Source: Aureobasidium sp. EXF-3400
Taxonomy: Eukaryota > Ascomycota > Dothideomycetes > Dothideales > Saccotheciaceae
NCBI GenBank assembly: GCA_024195585.1
Contig: SWBL01000185.1
Span: forward strand, 1-64,000
Direction of reading: 5' to 3'
Length of the DNA: 64,000 bases
The notes under the pieces were generated by a model. It made no database searches, was not told the origin of the DNA, and was given only the letters and a program-made list of their open reading frames with translations. The position numbers were made by a program, and so were the translations under genes. Below, in pieces: positions 9,957 to 20,417 of this stretch (its first letter is position 1; each line of letters begins with the position of its first letter).

Positions 9957-11154
9957 TTACTGATTGGCCTATTCTAGGAAGAGCCTATTGGAGGAAGTAA
10001 GTCGCAGCGCTTGAATCAGCCATTGCTCGCCAGCTTACCAGTAAGACCCATCTAACGGTACAATCGGCTCCAAGCGTAGGAAGAAATAAAATGCATAGAG
10101 ACGTGCAAAGGAGATCTCTGGAAGCATGTTTGGAAGCATTGAGATATTCTATAAACTCAGTCGAGAGCGACAAGTACCGCTGGAATCATCTATGGTCGAT
10201 CAATCTTTTGTATAGGACAAGAATGGACTCGTTTCCACATAGTATTCTAGACAGAAGACAGGCTGAGCTTACTAGGAGCAGATGATGTCTCTTCATTCTA
10301 TTGCTTGTCCTATCGCCCGTCTTCCCAAAATCTACTTACTTCCATTCTAGCTGCCGAGGTTTTGGCAGAATCTCGTTACACCACGACGGCTTCACAGCTG
10401 GGTCGTGAACATTTGTATCGCGGAGTGGTAACATAGGCATACCCCGAGATCTGGGTCGCTCCAATGATTTCCTGAATTTGTACGGAGAATCATGTGCTGC
10501 TGAACTGGACGGACGGCATGTCCTTGAGACCACTGGCTAGAGCGGTAGTGACTGCGATGAGTATGTGACACGTTGATCTTTCTTGGTATTTTTGTCGACT
10601 GCTTGTTACAAAGCAAACACGACTCAGATTCATTTCTCAACATGTGATCCGCAGCATCTGCGAAATTCCTATGTCAATCGGACTTGTATCGAGGAGGCAA
10701 GGAATTGACACCTGTCGTACCAGTTGTGCGATAGTGCGGGCGATTAGCCTGACTCAATCGATACGCCGTCATTTCAATATGATTTCGTTGATGTATCCAC
10801 TCCAGGACATGTTCACATACTTTACTAGATCTCTTCCATCGAATTCACTGCCAACAACTTACACGACGGGCATACATCGAAGGCGACCAATGGACCATGT
10901 TCAAAGTATTGAAAGAATATCGCTCAACTATAAGCTGTGTATATTAGTTACACCGAGCCTTCATTGATCCTACATTCGCCCTCTGTCCTGTAGTCAGTTA
11001 TCGACAAAGCCAAGCAAGATGTTGTTCACAGTAGCTGCCTCAGTATCCAGTGTATGCTGGATCCATGGGTCATCACATCGTATGTGCCTTTCGATTCCAT
11101 AGATTGAGCGTTCACAAGCTGATCAACTTGGAAGAAAGCTTTTTGGTCTCCTCC
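9957..11154. other. Intergenic, upstream of P450
   Basis: Only scattered ORFs under 110 codons with no motifs. Presumed to include the P450 promoter. Confidence 0.4.
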
Positions 11155-13091
11155 ATGCTGGCTTCTATGATCTTTGTGAGAGCCTCTATGGTGGGCGCAA
11201 CCTTCAGTCGAAGATATCTCAGAACGAACAAAGCTCTACTTCATCCCGCGCTACTACTTGGGATTTTGCTGTCGACTATTTCGTTGGTCCCACGGGATTC
11301 CATGTCTCTGACGATAGGGCTTAATCTGCTTTGGGTATCTGATGATCTGCTCTCGTGGAGGCGCCTCAGCCATCACCCTGGGTCTTCTTTCGCAGGCTTG
11401 TCTTCTGTGCCATTGGTCTGGCACATATGGAAGGGCGACTTCTATGAATGGCTAGAACACTCGCATAGGAGATGGGGAAGAATAATTCGTGAGTCCCACA
11501 TTCATCCTTCTTGTTTGCTCTTACTTACGTCTACGCAGGCATCGGGCCTAACCGGCTCTCAACATCTGACGTTAATCTCATTCGCCAACTGGATAGCAAG
11601 AAGTTCGGCAGCCCAAGGTCTGGATGGTATGGAGCCGCTATCGACCCTAACCCATTCCACGAACCCAATGTGACGACTTTGACGGATATGGGACGCCACG
11701 AACATCGCCGAAAGATACTATCCCCTGCGTACAACGATTTTGATGTCATGGAAAGCTTGCGTTACAGTGCCGAGAATCACTTGGAAAAGGTTCTAGACAA
11801 TCACATTGATCGAGCCGACCAAGGCGTTGCAGAAGTTGATCTCGCACAGATCGCTGAGAGATTCTCCATACAAGCCTTCAGTAACATGGCCTTCGGACAG
11901 GTTAGACGGCATAGATCCGATGCCGAAAGAGGATTGCTGACGAACCCGCCAGAACCTGGCCGAAGCAGATGTTCGAGTTATCAGTCAAACTGTCTCTAAG
12001 GGTCAACTTGGATTCATGGTGATGACCATGTTTCCATGGATTCGAATCTGTATCGGAGGACTTTCCGCCTTACTGAAGCTCGATCAATATGTTGCCTTTG
12101 GCAAGACACTCGCTACGGTCAAAATGACTGCTACCGCTCGCCTTGCTGGGACGATGCACCCTCCGTCTATGACGACTACCTCTTTGAAAATCACCCATGC
12201 CGACATCATATCTGGTCTCCAGGCTACAGACCTCAACGCTGGACAGATAGCTGATAATCTCAACGTCCAGATGTGAGCATCTAACCCATTTCCGATGGCT
12301 CCTATGCATGATCTCAGTGCGGCTTACATCTCACCAGGATAGCTAGTTCCGCGGTGACAGCTCCAGCTATTGCTCATCTAGGCGGGAAGTTCCTGTTACA
12401 GCCGGAAATCACACAAAACTATGTCAAACAAGAGCTTGCCGGTGGATTCGCCTCATCGCTGAAAAGGAAAGAATATCAATGGTTCTCGGCACTGAGAGAT
12501 GAGTCTTTACGGCTCTGTCCTCCAGCGCTCCACTTTAGAGAAAAGATCACGCCGCCCAAAGGCTATCCGGAGTACAAAGTCCCAGGCGGCACGCTTATTG
12601 GGTAAGGATTCTCTGCCATGAGTTCTACTGCTTTCTTCCGCTGATCTCGAGTACAGCATATGCTTAGGCGCGGCGATGAGGGATCGTGAAGTGTTCGGCG
12701 CAAATCCGGACGAATACGATCCATCTCGATGGATGACGAGCCAAAGACTGGGTGATACCCAGCCAGAAAGTCTGGCAAACATGACTAACGTCCTTGAGCT
12801 CAACTTCGGATCTGGTGTTTCCAAGTGTCTCGGACAAAAAGTTGCGCTTCTAGAGCTTGCTGTCTTCGTATCGAAAGTAAGTCTGAACCAGACTGCTGCC
12901 AGGCTCAAACAGACCGATGTGCACAAATTCCTCCTTCGATGTGCTTACACTTCTTCTAGCTGACCGAATATGAGTGGAAACCTACGAAGGGTCCTGGCGA
13001 ATTTGGCGTCATCGTCAGAAAAGGTGTCTTGAGAGTCGAGAGTATGCCTGTGAAGGTTCAAAGACGCAGTATAGATCTTCCTTGTCCGTAA
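11155..13091 (+). CDS. Cytochrome P450 monooxygenase, six exons
   Basis: Model: join(11155..11488,11539..11900,11953..12272,12338..12601,12657..12876,12960..13091), 543 aa; the start is uncertain (11050 also in frame). All five introns are 50-83 nt with GT-AG ends and matching phase. P450 landmarks: an N-terminal hydrophobic anchor (LLHPALLLGILLSTISLVP), WGRIIRIGPNRLS, the C-helix (GRHEHRRKILSPAY), the K-helix ExxR (RDESLRL), PxRW (DPSRW) and the heme loop FGSGVSKCLG with Cys near 484. It resembles the fungal pisatin-demethylase/benzoate-hydroxylase type P450s, ER-bound and fed by NADPH-P450 reductase. Oddities: the I-helix reads IASSAVTAPA where most P450s have (A/G)GxDTT, so the usual acidic residue is Ala; and around 12120-12185 a neighbouring frame looks more protein-like, hinting at a compensated frameshift. 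The substrate is unknown. Confidence 0.75.
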
Positions 13092-14024
13092 ACTTGATCG
13101 GAGGCAGACCACCACAATGGTGGAGCGGTGGGGCTTGAGCTGAAGACTTGGAAAATCGATTTTGTCGCGTGATAGGATGTGCCGTTACATCGCATATGCC
13201 TCAGGCTTTGGGGCTGTTGTACTCAGCAGAGTCATACTTTTCATACCAGATCAACACTACTGCTGTCACTTCGCTACGTTTGATCATTTCAGTGGCACCC
13301 CGTGAAAAAGGTCAGATGTCGTGTGATCGTGGGACATATGACCCTTCGACGCTGACTTGGTAGTTCACTCAGGAATTGCCTGCGTATGAGCGAATAATCC
13401 CGTAGAGCCACTTCACCGAGTATCTTGGCCACCGTAAAACTCGAGGTTCGTTCCAGAAGAGATCAGCTGCAGGGCTAGAGCTCGATATCTGTCCTCGTGT
13501 TTCACGCCCGGCAGCTATATACGACACGTCGACCAACTTCCTGTCGCGGCAGATTCAGCTCGATCAGCCGCAGCACCTTCTAGACACTAGTGGTTATTCT
13601 GCATAAGCGACCGGGATAGATGCGTTCGAGGACGCGCAGCATCTAGAGAGGTAGTCCATCTCTGCGGCCCTTTTTCCCATCAATATAGATCCTTGTACGA
13701 CATCTTGAGGTTGTACGATGATCTGGACCCGTAGGTGAGGGTCGCACAGCTACAAATGCAGGAGTTGACCGTCACGTCCGAGCTCGCGTTCCAGCTATAG
13801 TATGCATCGCATCGGTTGTGTAGCATGAATCCACGGTCAACTGGAACGCGATCATGCAAGCATTCTCAAATATTGCCATGCATGTACAGTTTTCAATTGG
13901 ACCTCCAGCCACCAGAGTTACGCTATGCATATATCTGCTTTGTTTTCTCTGGTAAGTAAGTTTCTCAGCATAACTCGTCCCAGGAAGCGGAGTCATTTAC
14001 TTCTGAACCTCTCGAACACGAATC
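13092..14024. other. Intergenic
   Basis: Nothing supported on either strand. Confidence 0.4.
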
Positions 14025-14318
14025 ATGTGTAAGCCAGAGCCTCAAGGTCCCAGACAGCAGATCCCTGAACACAAAGAGATCTCCTGCAACGATTCAGGTC
14101 CATTGAAATATATCTCTAGCGTGGAGCAAGGTCCAGAGTCAAAGCTCATATGTATCATAGATCAGAAAAAAGGAGTAATTGTATTGACATCTCGACTCCG
14201 CAAGTTCTTACAACTAATATTCACACAGGCTCGAAGATGCCACGAATGTGGGAAACTCGTCATCGCCGGCAAAAAATGCGGATTTTGCAACGCCCACAAT
14301 CGAAAGCCATCGAGGTGA
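14025..14318 (+). CDS. Small zinc-ribbon-like hypothetical protein
   Basis: An ORF of 97 codons from ATG 14025. The last 30 residues hold two Cys pairs (CHECGKLV, then CGFCNAH) about 12 residues apart, followed by a basic tail, the layout of a four-Cys zinc ribbon. The N-terminal two-thirds is plain. A GTTCTTAC...ACACAG segment inside could be spliced as a short intron, which would shorten the linker before the ribbon. It may be a chance ORF; the paired CxxC motifs are the only positive evidence. Confidence 0.3.
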   Translation: MCKPEPQGPRQQIPEHKEISCNDSGPLKYISSVEQGPESKLICIIDQKKGVIVLTSRLRKFLQLIFTQARRCHECGKLVIAGKKCGFCNAHNRKPSR

Positions 14319-14632
14319 CTACGCCTGCCACTTCTAGTACTGTTGACTGACACGGATTGAAAGGACACTTGTAGCAGACTGTTGTGAGTCCTGTGGAGAA
14401 GGAACGCTTGGGAATTCATCTACCTAGGACTTAGGACTTTTGGTCTTTTCCGATGCTACAATGATGAAGCACATGGCCCAGAGTTCAGAGAGCTCGATAT
14501 AGAACAAGTATATGTATCACGTCAAGTATGCACTACATATGTCGAAGTCATCCATTCGCTCGCGATATATATATGAGCTTGGGTATCGAGAAATCAGAGT
14601 GGTGAAGACCTTGCAGGGCATTTGAGGGCTCC
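14319..14632. other. Short intergenic, promoter of secreted barrel gene
   Basis: Contains the alternating AT stretch annotated separately; otherwise nothing. Confidence 0.4.
14565..14574 (+). promoter_or_regulatory. TATA-like element
   Basis: A run of ten alternating A/T bases ends 58 nt before the ATG at 14633, a plausible core promoter position for the downstream gene. Confidence 0.35.
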
Positions 14633-15472
14633 ATGATGAGAACATCTCAAACAAGACGACTTGGACTAGTGTGCGTCTTGCTGATTCACGCTACTGGTCT
14701 TGTAGCTCAAGACCTTTGCACGGAGGGCATCTGCAAAAGAGCAGAGAACAATGACACATATTTACTCTGTGCCTCACAGATCTGGCAAACAATGTCTTCA
14801 AATGGCTATATTTGTGTGTCAGGCGTTCTTGTTTTCCCAGGAGCTGAACAAACCTCGACCCTGGGCTTAAACTCTACGCAGTCTTACAAACAGATCGGTC
14901 AAACACAAACAACACCCTTTGCAGGAGAGCAGCTCGATTCGCCACTGTGTACTCCATCTGTCCAAAAGAGACCCACTAGTCCGATCACATCATCCCAGTC
15001 AGCACCAACCCTAGTACCGCAAGCTTGGCAGCCATCCCAAGACTCCTACGGCATTCGCTCTTATGCAGTAGAAGGCAAAATGGCCTCAGTATACGATGCT
15101 GACAGCAACTCGGTCTTCAGATGTGATGACTTGACATACCCCTCCGATGGATATTACGTAGCATTCTACACGCCATACAACAGTACCCTGGCAATCGAAG
15201 GAAAGTCTCAACCTGCACCAGCGAACTGTGGACACCATGTGGATTTCAAGAATCCGCTGACGGGTATGAGCGCGACTGCGTTAGTGCTAGACCGTTGCGC
15301 AAGTTGCATCGGAGTGGGCGGGCAGCTGAACGATCCAAACACAGATCAAAGCTTGGTGAACGGAGCAACTGTGGACTTCAGTCGTGCGCTTTGGGACAAG
15401 ATCTACAACCATGCTCCAAATAATGTTTACGACGTGCAGTACGCAGGAAAGGTGTTACAGGGGATACTATAG
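14633..15472 (+). CDS. Secreted RlpA/barwin-like double-psi beta-barrel protein
   Basis: A single exon of 279 codons. Residues 1-26 are a signal peptide (RRLGLVCVLLIHATGLVAQ). The mature N-terminal part is Cys-containing with N-glycosylation sequons, followed by a Ser/Thr/Pro linker at about 105-135. The last 110 residues carry the double-psi beta-barrel pattern of RlpA-like/expansin-related proteins: a Gly-Tyr start (DGYYVAFYTPYN), NCGHHVDF, VLDRCASC and VDFSRALWDKI. Fungal relatives are secreted into the apoplast or wall; some bind or loosen polysaccharides, but no catalytic residue can be asserted here. It could be a wall-acting protein or a plant-interaction effector candidate. It is intact, and a TATA-like run sits 58 nt upstream. 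A second Met follows the first directly. Confidence 0.7.
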   Translation: MMRTSQTRRLGLVCVLLIHATGLVAQDLCTEGICKRAENNDTYLLCASQIWQTMSSNGYICVSGVLVFPGAEQTSTLGLNSTQSYKQIGQTQTTPFAGEQLDSPLCTPSVQKRPTSPITSSQSAPTLVPQAWQPSQDSYGIRSYAVEGKMASVYDADSNSVFRCDDLTYPSDGYYVAFYTPYNSTLAIEGKSQPAPANCGHHVDFKNPLTGMSATALVLDRCASCIGVGGQLNDPNTDQSLVNGATVDFSRALWDKIYNHAPNNVYDVQYAGKVLQGIL

Positions 15473-16309
15473 AAATTGATCGAACAAAGAAAAGTTCCAT
15501 CTCAGCCTAACACCCGATACGCTTGACCGATGATGTCGGTATAGCCTGTCTGTTCAGCACGGAGTCAGAGCCTGCTCAGCACTCTGAGACATTGGAGGTA
15601 GATAATGGAGGTAAAAGGTTCGGCGCAGCAGCTTTGACCTCCGCTCTACTTTAGATTGCTTTTCATCGCGAGGATAATCGGACTAAACATCGTGGAGTCG
15701 AGCATTTGCTCGCAGCTGGGGGATCGGGATTGTCAACGCGATCTATAACATTCTTAACGTAGCACGATAGCGTTCGCGCCGGCAGCATGCATTTCATGTC
15801 ATTCAGCGACGAGACTGATTATCTGCTTTACTGGACAACACTCAAAAATAACGAGAGTGTAACGCTATCACGACGAGTCATACCAACTATGAGACCTGTG
15901 TTTCTCGGTGTTTCACAGAACATCTGCAAGTACTTCAATACCTTGGCTTCATAAGACTCGAAAATCGACGTCTGAATAACGGGTCGACAGCGCCTAATCT
16001 CTACTGCTTGCGATCTTTAAGCTCAAAAACCGTGTCATGGGTTGAGCAGTGCGACATATAGAGAGTCCGTAGAAAGTCGGCGCGTCTGTATTCAATCGAT
16101 AGCAAATTGTATGTATGTCTCCCTTGACTTCAAACAAACTACGCTCTCTCTGTTTTGGCAGCTTCGGTACTCTTGTAGAGGGTTACACATATCTTATGAA
16201 CCTCTAGAGAATGGTTTGACTAGCGTGGGACAAATTTATGAAGCATTATGTCTTTTCTATGAGGCGATCACGAGGTATACCTTGTCCCTCAAGAGAGATG
16301 TCTGAGACG
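15473..16309. other. Intergenic
   Basis: One 87-codon plus-strand ORF (16042-16305) without motifs; nothing else. Confidence 0.4.
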
Positions 16310-17230
16310 TCACACTACGTGCGGACATCTCAGTCCCACTCTCGCTAACCTTTGAGATCGTCGACAAGTTCCAGTGTCCGACCCTAGACTCTTATGACCT
16401 TTACTTTGAACTGACTTCCGCTTCCGCGTCTGAGGTGATGATGTTTGATCGCTTCTCTGTCGCTTTCTCGTTAAGGACAGTGATGTCTGATCATTCCTTC
16501 TTGGCTCTGAGGAATCTTCATTGATAGTCGGGCTTGACATCCAGCCCATCTGTGTCTGATTGTATAAGGCAAGTAGCTTAGAGATCTCTTCTGTCTGGAT
16601 TTCCACTCTTTCTTCCAGACGACTTATTCGCAAAAATATTTGCCCTTCCAAGTCTCGAATACGGTCGTGTACCACCTGAACGTGGTGTTGCGAGTCTAGA
16701 ATCTGATCTTGTACCTTCCGAAGGTGGTCTTGCGAGTCTTGAATACGATCCAGTGAGCTCCTGATCTGAATATGTGGAAGCGGATCCCGATCCTGAAAGC
16801 CATCACGAGTCTTCAGAAGGCCTTGCAGTTGTTTGACTACATGTTTCAATTGATTGAGCTGATTTGTAGCGTCCGGAAAGTGTATTTTTAGTTGTTTGGG
16901 ATCAGGTAAGGATTTTCCGCTTGCTCGTACTCCAGTCTCTGACTCCATGCTTAAAGCATGGTTCTGGTGTTCTAGAGACTCTCTACGGCCACGAGCTTGG
17001 CCGTCCGAGGATTGAAAATAAGGGGTTGGCGACTGAGAAGGTCCAAATGAGTTGGCCTGCATTCGGACCATTGGATGACAGACTGGCGGATACGGAACAT
17101 AGCCAGGAACTCTATAACCATGTGCATAGTTTGGAGGACAACGAATCAAGTGATTGATGCCAGAATTCATTGGAAGAGAAATGTCCATGTCGTGCATTAG
17201 TCGAGAGAAAGCGATGTTTTCAAGCAGCAA
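16310..17230 (-). CDS. Coiled-coil hypothetical protein with internal repeats
   Basis: A 306-codon ORF from ATG 17230. The N-terminal 110 residues are Pro/Ser/His-rich and disordered. Residues about 120-225 are a long coiled coil (KQLKIHFPD, NQLNQLKHVVKQLQGLL, RLEERVEIQTEEISKLLALY). Inside it a 14-residue unit repeats (RIQDSQDHLRKVQD, QILDSQHHVQVVHD, RIRDLEGQ), mirrored in DNA by 41-42-bp tandem repeats near 16650-16750. The C-terminus has two copies of a TRKR motif (SLTRKRQRSDQ, PQTRKRKSVQ) and many Lys/Arg residues, like a bipartite nuclear signal. No DNA-binding domain is recognisable. Probably a nuclear, self-associating protein; that role is inference. Confidence 0.5.
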   Translation of the reverse strand: MLLENIAFSRLMHDMDISLPMNSGINHLIRCPPNYAHGYRVPGYVPYPPVCHPMVRMQANSFGPSQSPTPYFQSSDGQARGRRESLEHQNHALSMESETGVRASGKSLPDPKQLKIHFPDATNQLNQLKHVVKQLQGLLKTRDGFQDRDPLPHIQIRSSLDRIQDSQDHLRKVQDQILDSQHHVQVVHDRIRDLEGQIFLRISRLEERVEIQTEEISKLLALYNQTQMGWMSSPTINEDSSEPRRNDQTSLSLTRKRQRSDQTSSPQTRKRKSVQSKGHKSLGSDTGTCRRSQRLARVGLRCPHVV

Positions 17231-17819
17231 GGCCGGGACTAGGTCTTTTCGGCTCGATCATGATACCAGGGAGATATATTTCCACGACACCGGTGGGCAA
17301 GACTAGTTGGAGCCCCCTCTTCTTGGTCTAGGTATTGCTATCTCTCTGATATCCTGATCTGCTGGAACAGAATGGGTATTAGCTGCTCGACGCTAAAGTG
17401 TAATTTTCGATAGACCATAGATGGAGTCCTGCACGAAGTTAGTCGTATGCGATCGAAGACATGCGCAGCTGTAATTGACATGGGCCGTTCCACAAGAAAA
17501 GACAGACACAAATTTACATAGGTCCGATAGATTACCATACCAAAACACCTGCTTCGGATTAGCGCATCTAAGAAGGCGGGGGTCAACTCTTCGTGATGCA
17601 GAGATCTTCGATCTTTTGGCTACGAGACGGAGGTCCCCCGATCCCCGACCATCCAGGGTAGTTTCAACTTCAATGCAAAATATCAGTCCACTAGAAATGA
17701 ATGACGTGCGCGGGGAAAACCATGCTCCAGGACTCCCACCACAGTATCTGCTAAAACACCGTATGGTGATCTTATGTAAGCTGCTTATCTAATTGATAAG
17801 AGGGCACAGGCCACTAGTG
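17231..17819. other. Intergenic
   Basis: Nothing supported; small overlapping ORFs on both strands only. Confidence 0.35.
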
Positions 17820-18383
17820 CTATCTACACAAAGTTTTCCCCGCCATCTGAAAGATTTTTCCGCTGGTTGAAGCATGGTTGAAGCATACCCTTCGGTTAGG
17901 GACAAGCGAATCCAACTCCGGCTCCATGATCTTTGGAACACCGACCAGGTCCTCTAGACGTTCATTGCGCCATTGCTCTTCAAGCGCATTAACCTCGTCA
18001 AGGCTCATGTTTTCGTCCATTATAGCCAACGTAGAGTGTAGGAAGCCTTTCGCCCCATGTAGATTGCAAGACCGTCTACGTAGGGTGGTATGTATTTGAG
18101 GATACGGTGGCCGCGTTATGTGTGGAGTAGTGGCAGTGACTTGCGCGTGGTCGGGAGCTTTCTGACTGGTAGTGAGCCTACTTTGTGTGGCCGCGAAGTG
18201 CGTGCCTCCTTTACCACGTCTCATCAATTTTGACTTGGGTTGACCCTTGACAGTGGTTGAACAAAATCTATCCAATAACGATCCCTCGATGACCTTGCGA
18301 AGTGTTTGCCCATGGGAGAAGATAGCGATCTCTGGGCGTTCAAGCAGAGTAGTGGTAGTTAGGAACGACTTTCTGACAATCAT
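17820..18383 (-). CDS. Hypothetical protein, 187 aa
   Basis: An uninterrupted minus-strand ORF from ATG 18383. The first 110 residues are Thr/Lys/Arg-rich and low-complexity. The segment near 120-160 is acidic and helical (DENMSLDEVNALEEQWRNE), ending LVGVPKIMEPELDSL. There is no signal peptide or transmembrane span, and I recognise no family. An internal Met at the start of the acidic segment could be the real start of a shorter protein. Confidence 0.3.
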   Translation of the reverse strand: MIVRKSFLTTTTLLERPEIAIFSHGQTLRKVIEGSLLDRFCSTTVKGQPKSKLMRRGKGGTHFAATQSRLTTSQKAPDHAQVTATTPHITRPPYPQIHTTLRRRSCNLHGAKGFLHSTLAIMDENMSLDEVNALEEQWRNERLEDLVGVPKIMEPELDSLVPNRRVCFNHASTSGKIFQMAGKTLCR

Positions 18384-18768
18384 GTTCTATTTTTATGGAG
18401 GATATATGACAGACGTGTTTCTACAAGAACCTAATCGAGCCACAAACCATCCATTCCTGGCCCCGACGATGGTTATGGTGAAACAGTGTTACGATGAAAT
18501 TGGATATTGTGAAGCGTGCCAGCTGAGCTAATGCTAGATTGCAAAAAATATCGCAGTAAGATCAGACAGCCATCATTCACGGTACGTCCTTCAATCTGTA
18601 GTGATTTGATGATAGTTAGAAAAAAATTGCTCTAAGAGCGATCCTCCTCGGACCGCGGACTTGTTCCCAAAACTCTTTCTCTGACCTGCAGTCCAGTCCA
18701 AAAGCCTACTCCAGCACTGTATATCATAGAGCGGATATCAGTATGTATCATGGGATTGCACATTTACA
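18384..18768. other. Intergenic
   Basis: Nothing supported. Confidence 0.35.
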
Positions 18769-19185
18769 TTAGCGTGTCAAGGATTGGGGCTCCCACTGGG
18801 TTAGCTCTGGGTATTCGGATTTATCCAACAACTTAGCTCCATCTTGTTTCTCAGTATTCGCGATCAACTTCCGACTCTCGAGGAATCTCCAAACCCTGTC
18901 TTGGCCCTCAAGAGAGGGAGAAGGGAAGGGGGTCGCAGGGCGCTTTGTCATTTTATGATTTGGCTCTTGCGGCTCAGACTGTGTCTCGCGCTTCTCGAAT
19001 GTCGCCTTCATAGTGAATCTCCTCCAGATGGACAAGTGCAAAAGCCCTAGACCAGGTACTTTATAGTTTTCTAAGCTCTCATATTCGTGAAAACACTCGG
19101 CAGAAGCAGATAATCTTACGAGAGATTTGAGCATTGAGCAGTAGTCGTGAGATGACCTAACTTTGACATTTTGACTAACAATCAA
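18769..19185 (-). CDS. Small hypothetical protein, 138 aa
   Basis: A minus-strand ORF from ATG 19185. The C-terminal 80 residues, from an internal Met, are hydrophilic and charged (KRETQSEPQEPNHKMTKR, SLEGQDRVWRFLESRKLI, LLDKSEYPELTQWEP), looking like coding sequence. The N-terminal part is less convincing. No known domain. It may be a short real gene starting at the internal Met. Confidence 0.25.
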   Translation of the reverse strand: MIVSQNVKVRSSHDYCSMLKSLVRLSASAECFHEYESLENYKVPGLGLLHLSIWRRFTMKATFEKRETQSEPQEPNHKMTKRPATPFPSPSLEGQDRVWRFLESRKLIANTEKQDGAKLLDKSEYPELTQWEPQSLTR

Positions 19186-20417
19186 TCCACCTCCATGATA
19201 GGCTCAGTGTGGATGACAGATGTTCAACTGGTTGGGTACAATCTCGAGCAAACACGGAAAGAGTCTTCTTTAGATTGGTGCGCACACAGGTCTGCTGGAC
19301 TAGGGATAGTTTGAGTCCTGAGCGCGCCATCGATGCTCGCATGACTAAACGACCTCTGGCACACGAGCAGGATTAGCGTCACTAGACAAGGCTTATCAAG
19401 AGATGTCTTAACTTTGTTTTGTCAAGGGAAGGCATTACTTTATCATCACCCTAATGCAGCAATTGCGATTTTGCCAGACGATTCTCAAGCATAGAAGGAT
19501 GTTGAATCTATCGTCTCAAGTATACTGCACATATGTAGAGTTGTTGCTATATGTCACATTGTGGTTTGAGGCTGTTTAACTCGTCATGGTACCATCCTAG
19601 TCATCACTGTACGCGGATGCGGCCAGATCATGCAGAGGCTGCTCAGGGTCCAACCTATCCCAAGTGGTCCTACGCTTCCAGGCCAATGTATAGAGCTGAA
19701 AAATGTCTGCTTTGTGATCTTGATGAGCCAGCCGATCTTTTACTATGAGTTGGGTCACCTACCAAGGGCATACATGATCACATCTAGATCGTTCAAGTAC
19801 GAAGATGAATAAGGTCATATTTTGACCTAAGAAGATATCAACCAAAAAGGTCGCCTCATTTCTACTGACAAGCGTTCTTCGGTTTCGCACTTGTCCTATC
19901 GCAATGTCCTGCGTCGTGTATTCCAATACCACACGTCCCACCAAGCCTAGAAAAACTCCATCTCGCCTAGCTCCAGATCTGATGAAACCGCTACCTCCCA
20001 AACCCCTTAGCGTAAACAAAGTGGCAACCCATAAGATGACTGAGACTCGGACTATCCAGATGCCACCGAGATCCTCGGAAAGGGATTCTGAGATGTCCGT
20101 AAGTTCTGTACATCTAGTGATGTTGACAAAGGCGGACGGAAAGATTGAAGAAATGTTCTTGTTCCAGCCTGACGCACGGATTAATGATCCTCCGATGACT
20201 GCTTCCGCTTTCCGCATCGAATTCTGTAGTGCAATGTCCGAGGGAGAGAACTTTTTCTGAGAGATGTGATTTCGATATCGATCCTGCTTCTCTGTGCTTA
20301 GAACCCGTTGCCTTTGTTGAAAAATACCAGCGTTTTTTATTCTATGTACTTTGACACATTCATGATATAGTTCTTACTACGGGTACATCATTATGTCAAG
20401 TCTCGCGATACGACGAG
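19186..20417. other. Ambiguous stretch with opposed ORFs
   Basis: Two overlapping ORFs, 19759-20217 minus (152 codons, with one hydrophobic stretch) and 19904-20260 plus (118 codons, Pro/Lys-rich). Neither has a known motif, so neither is called. Confidence 0.35.

Noticed and set aside
19759..20260. Opposed 152- and 118-codon ORFs
   Set aside because: Neither strand shows a motif, splice chain or clear coding character; cannot decide between them.
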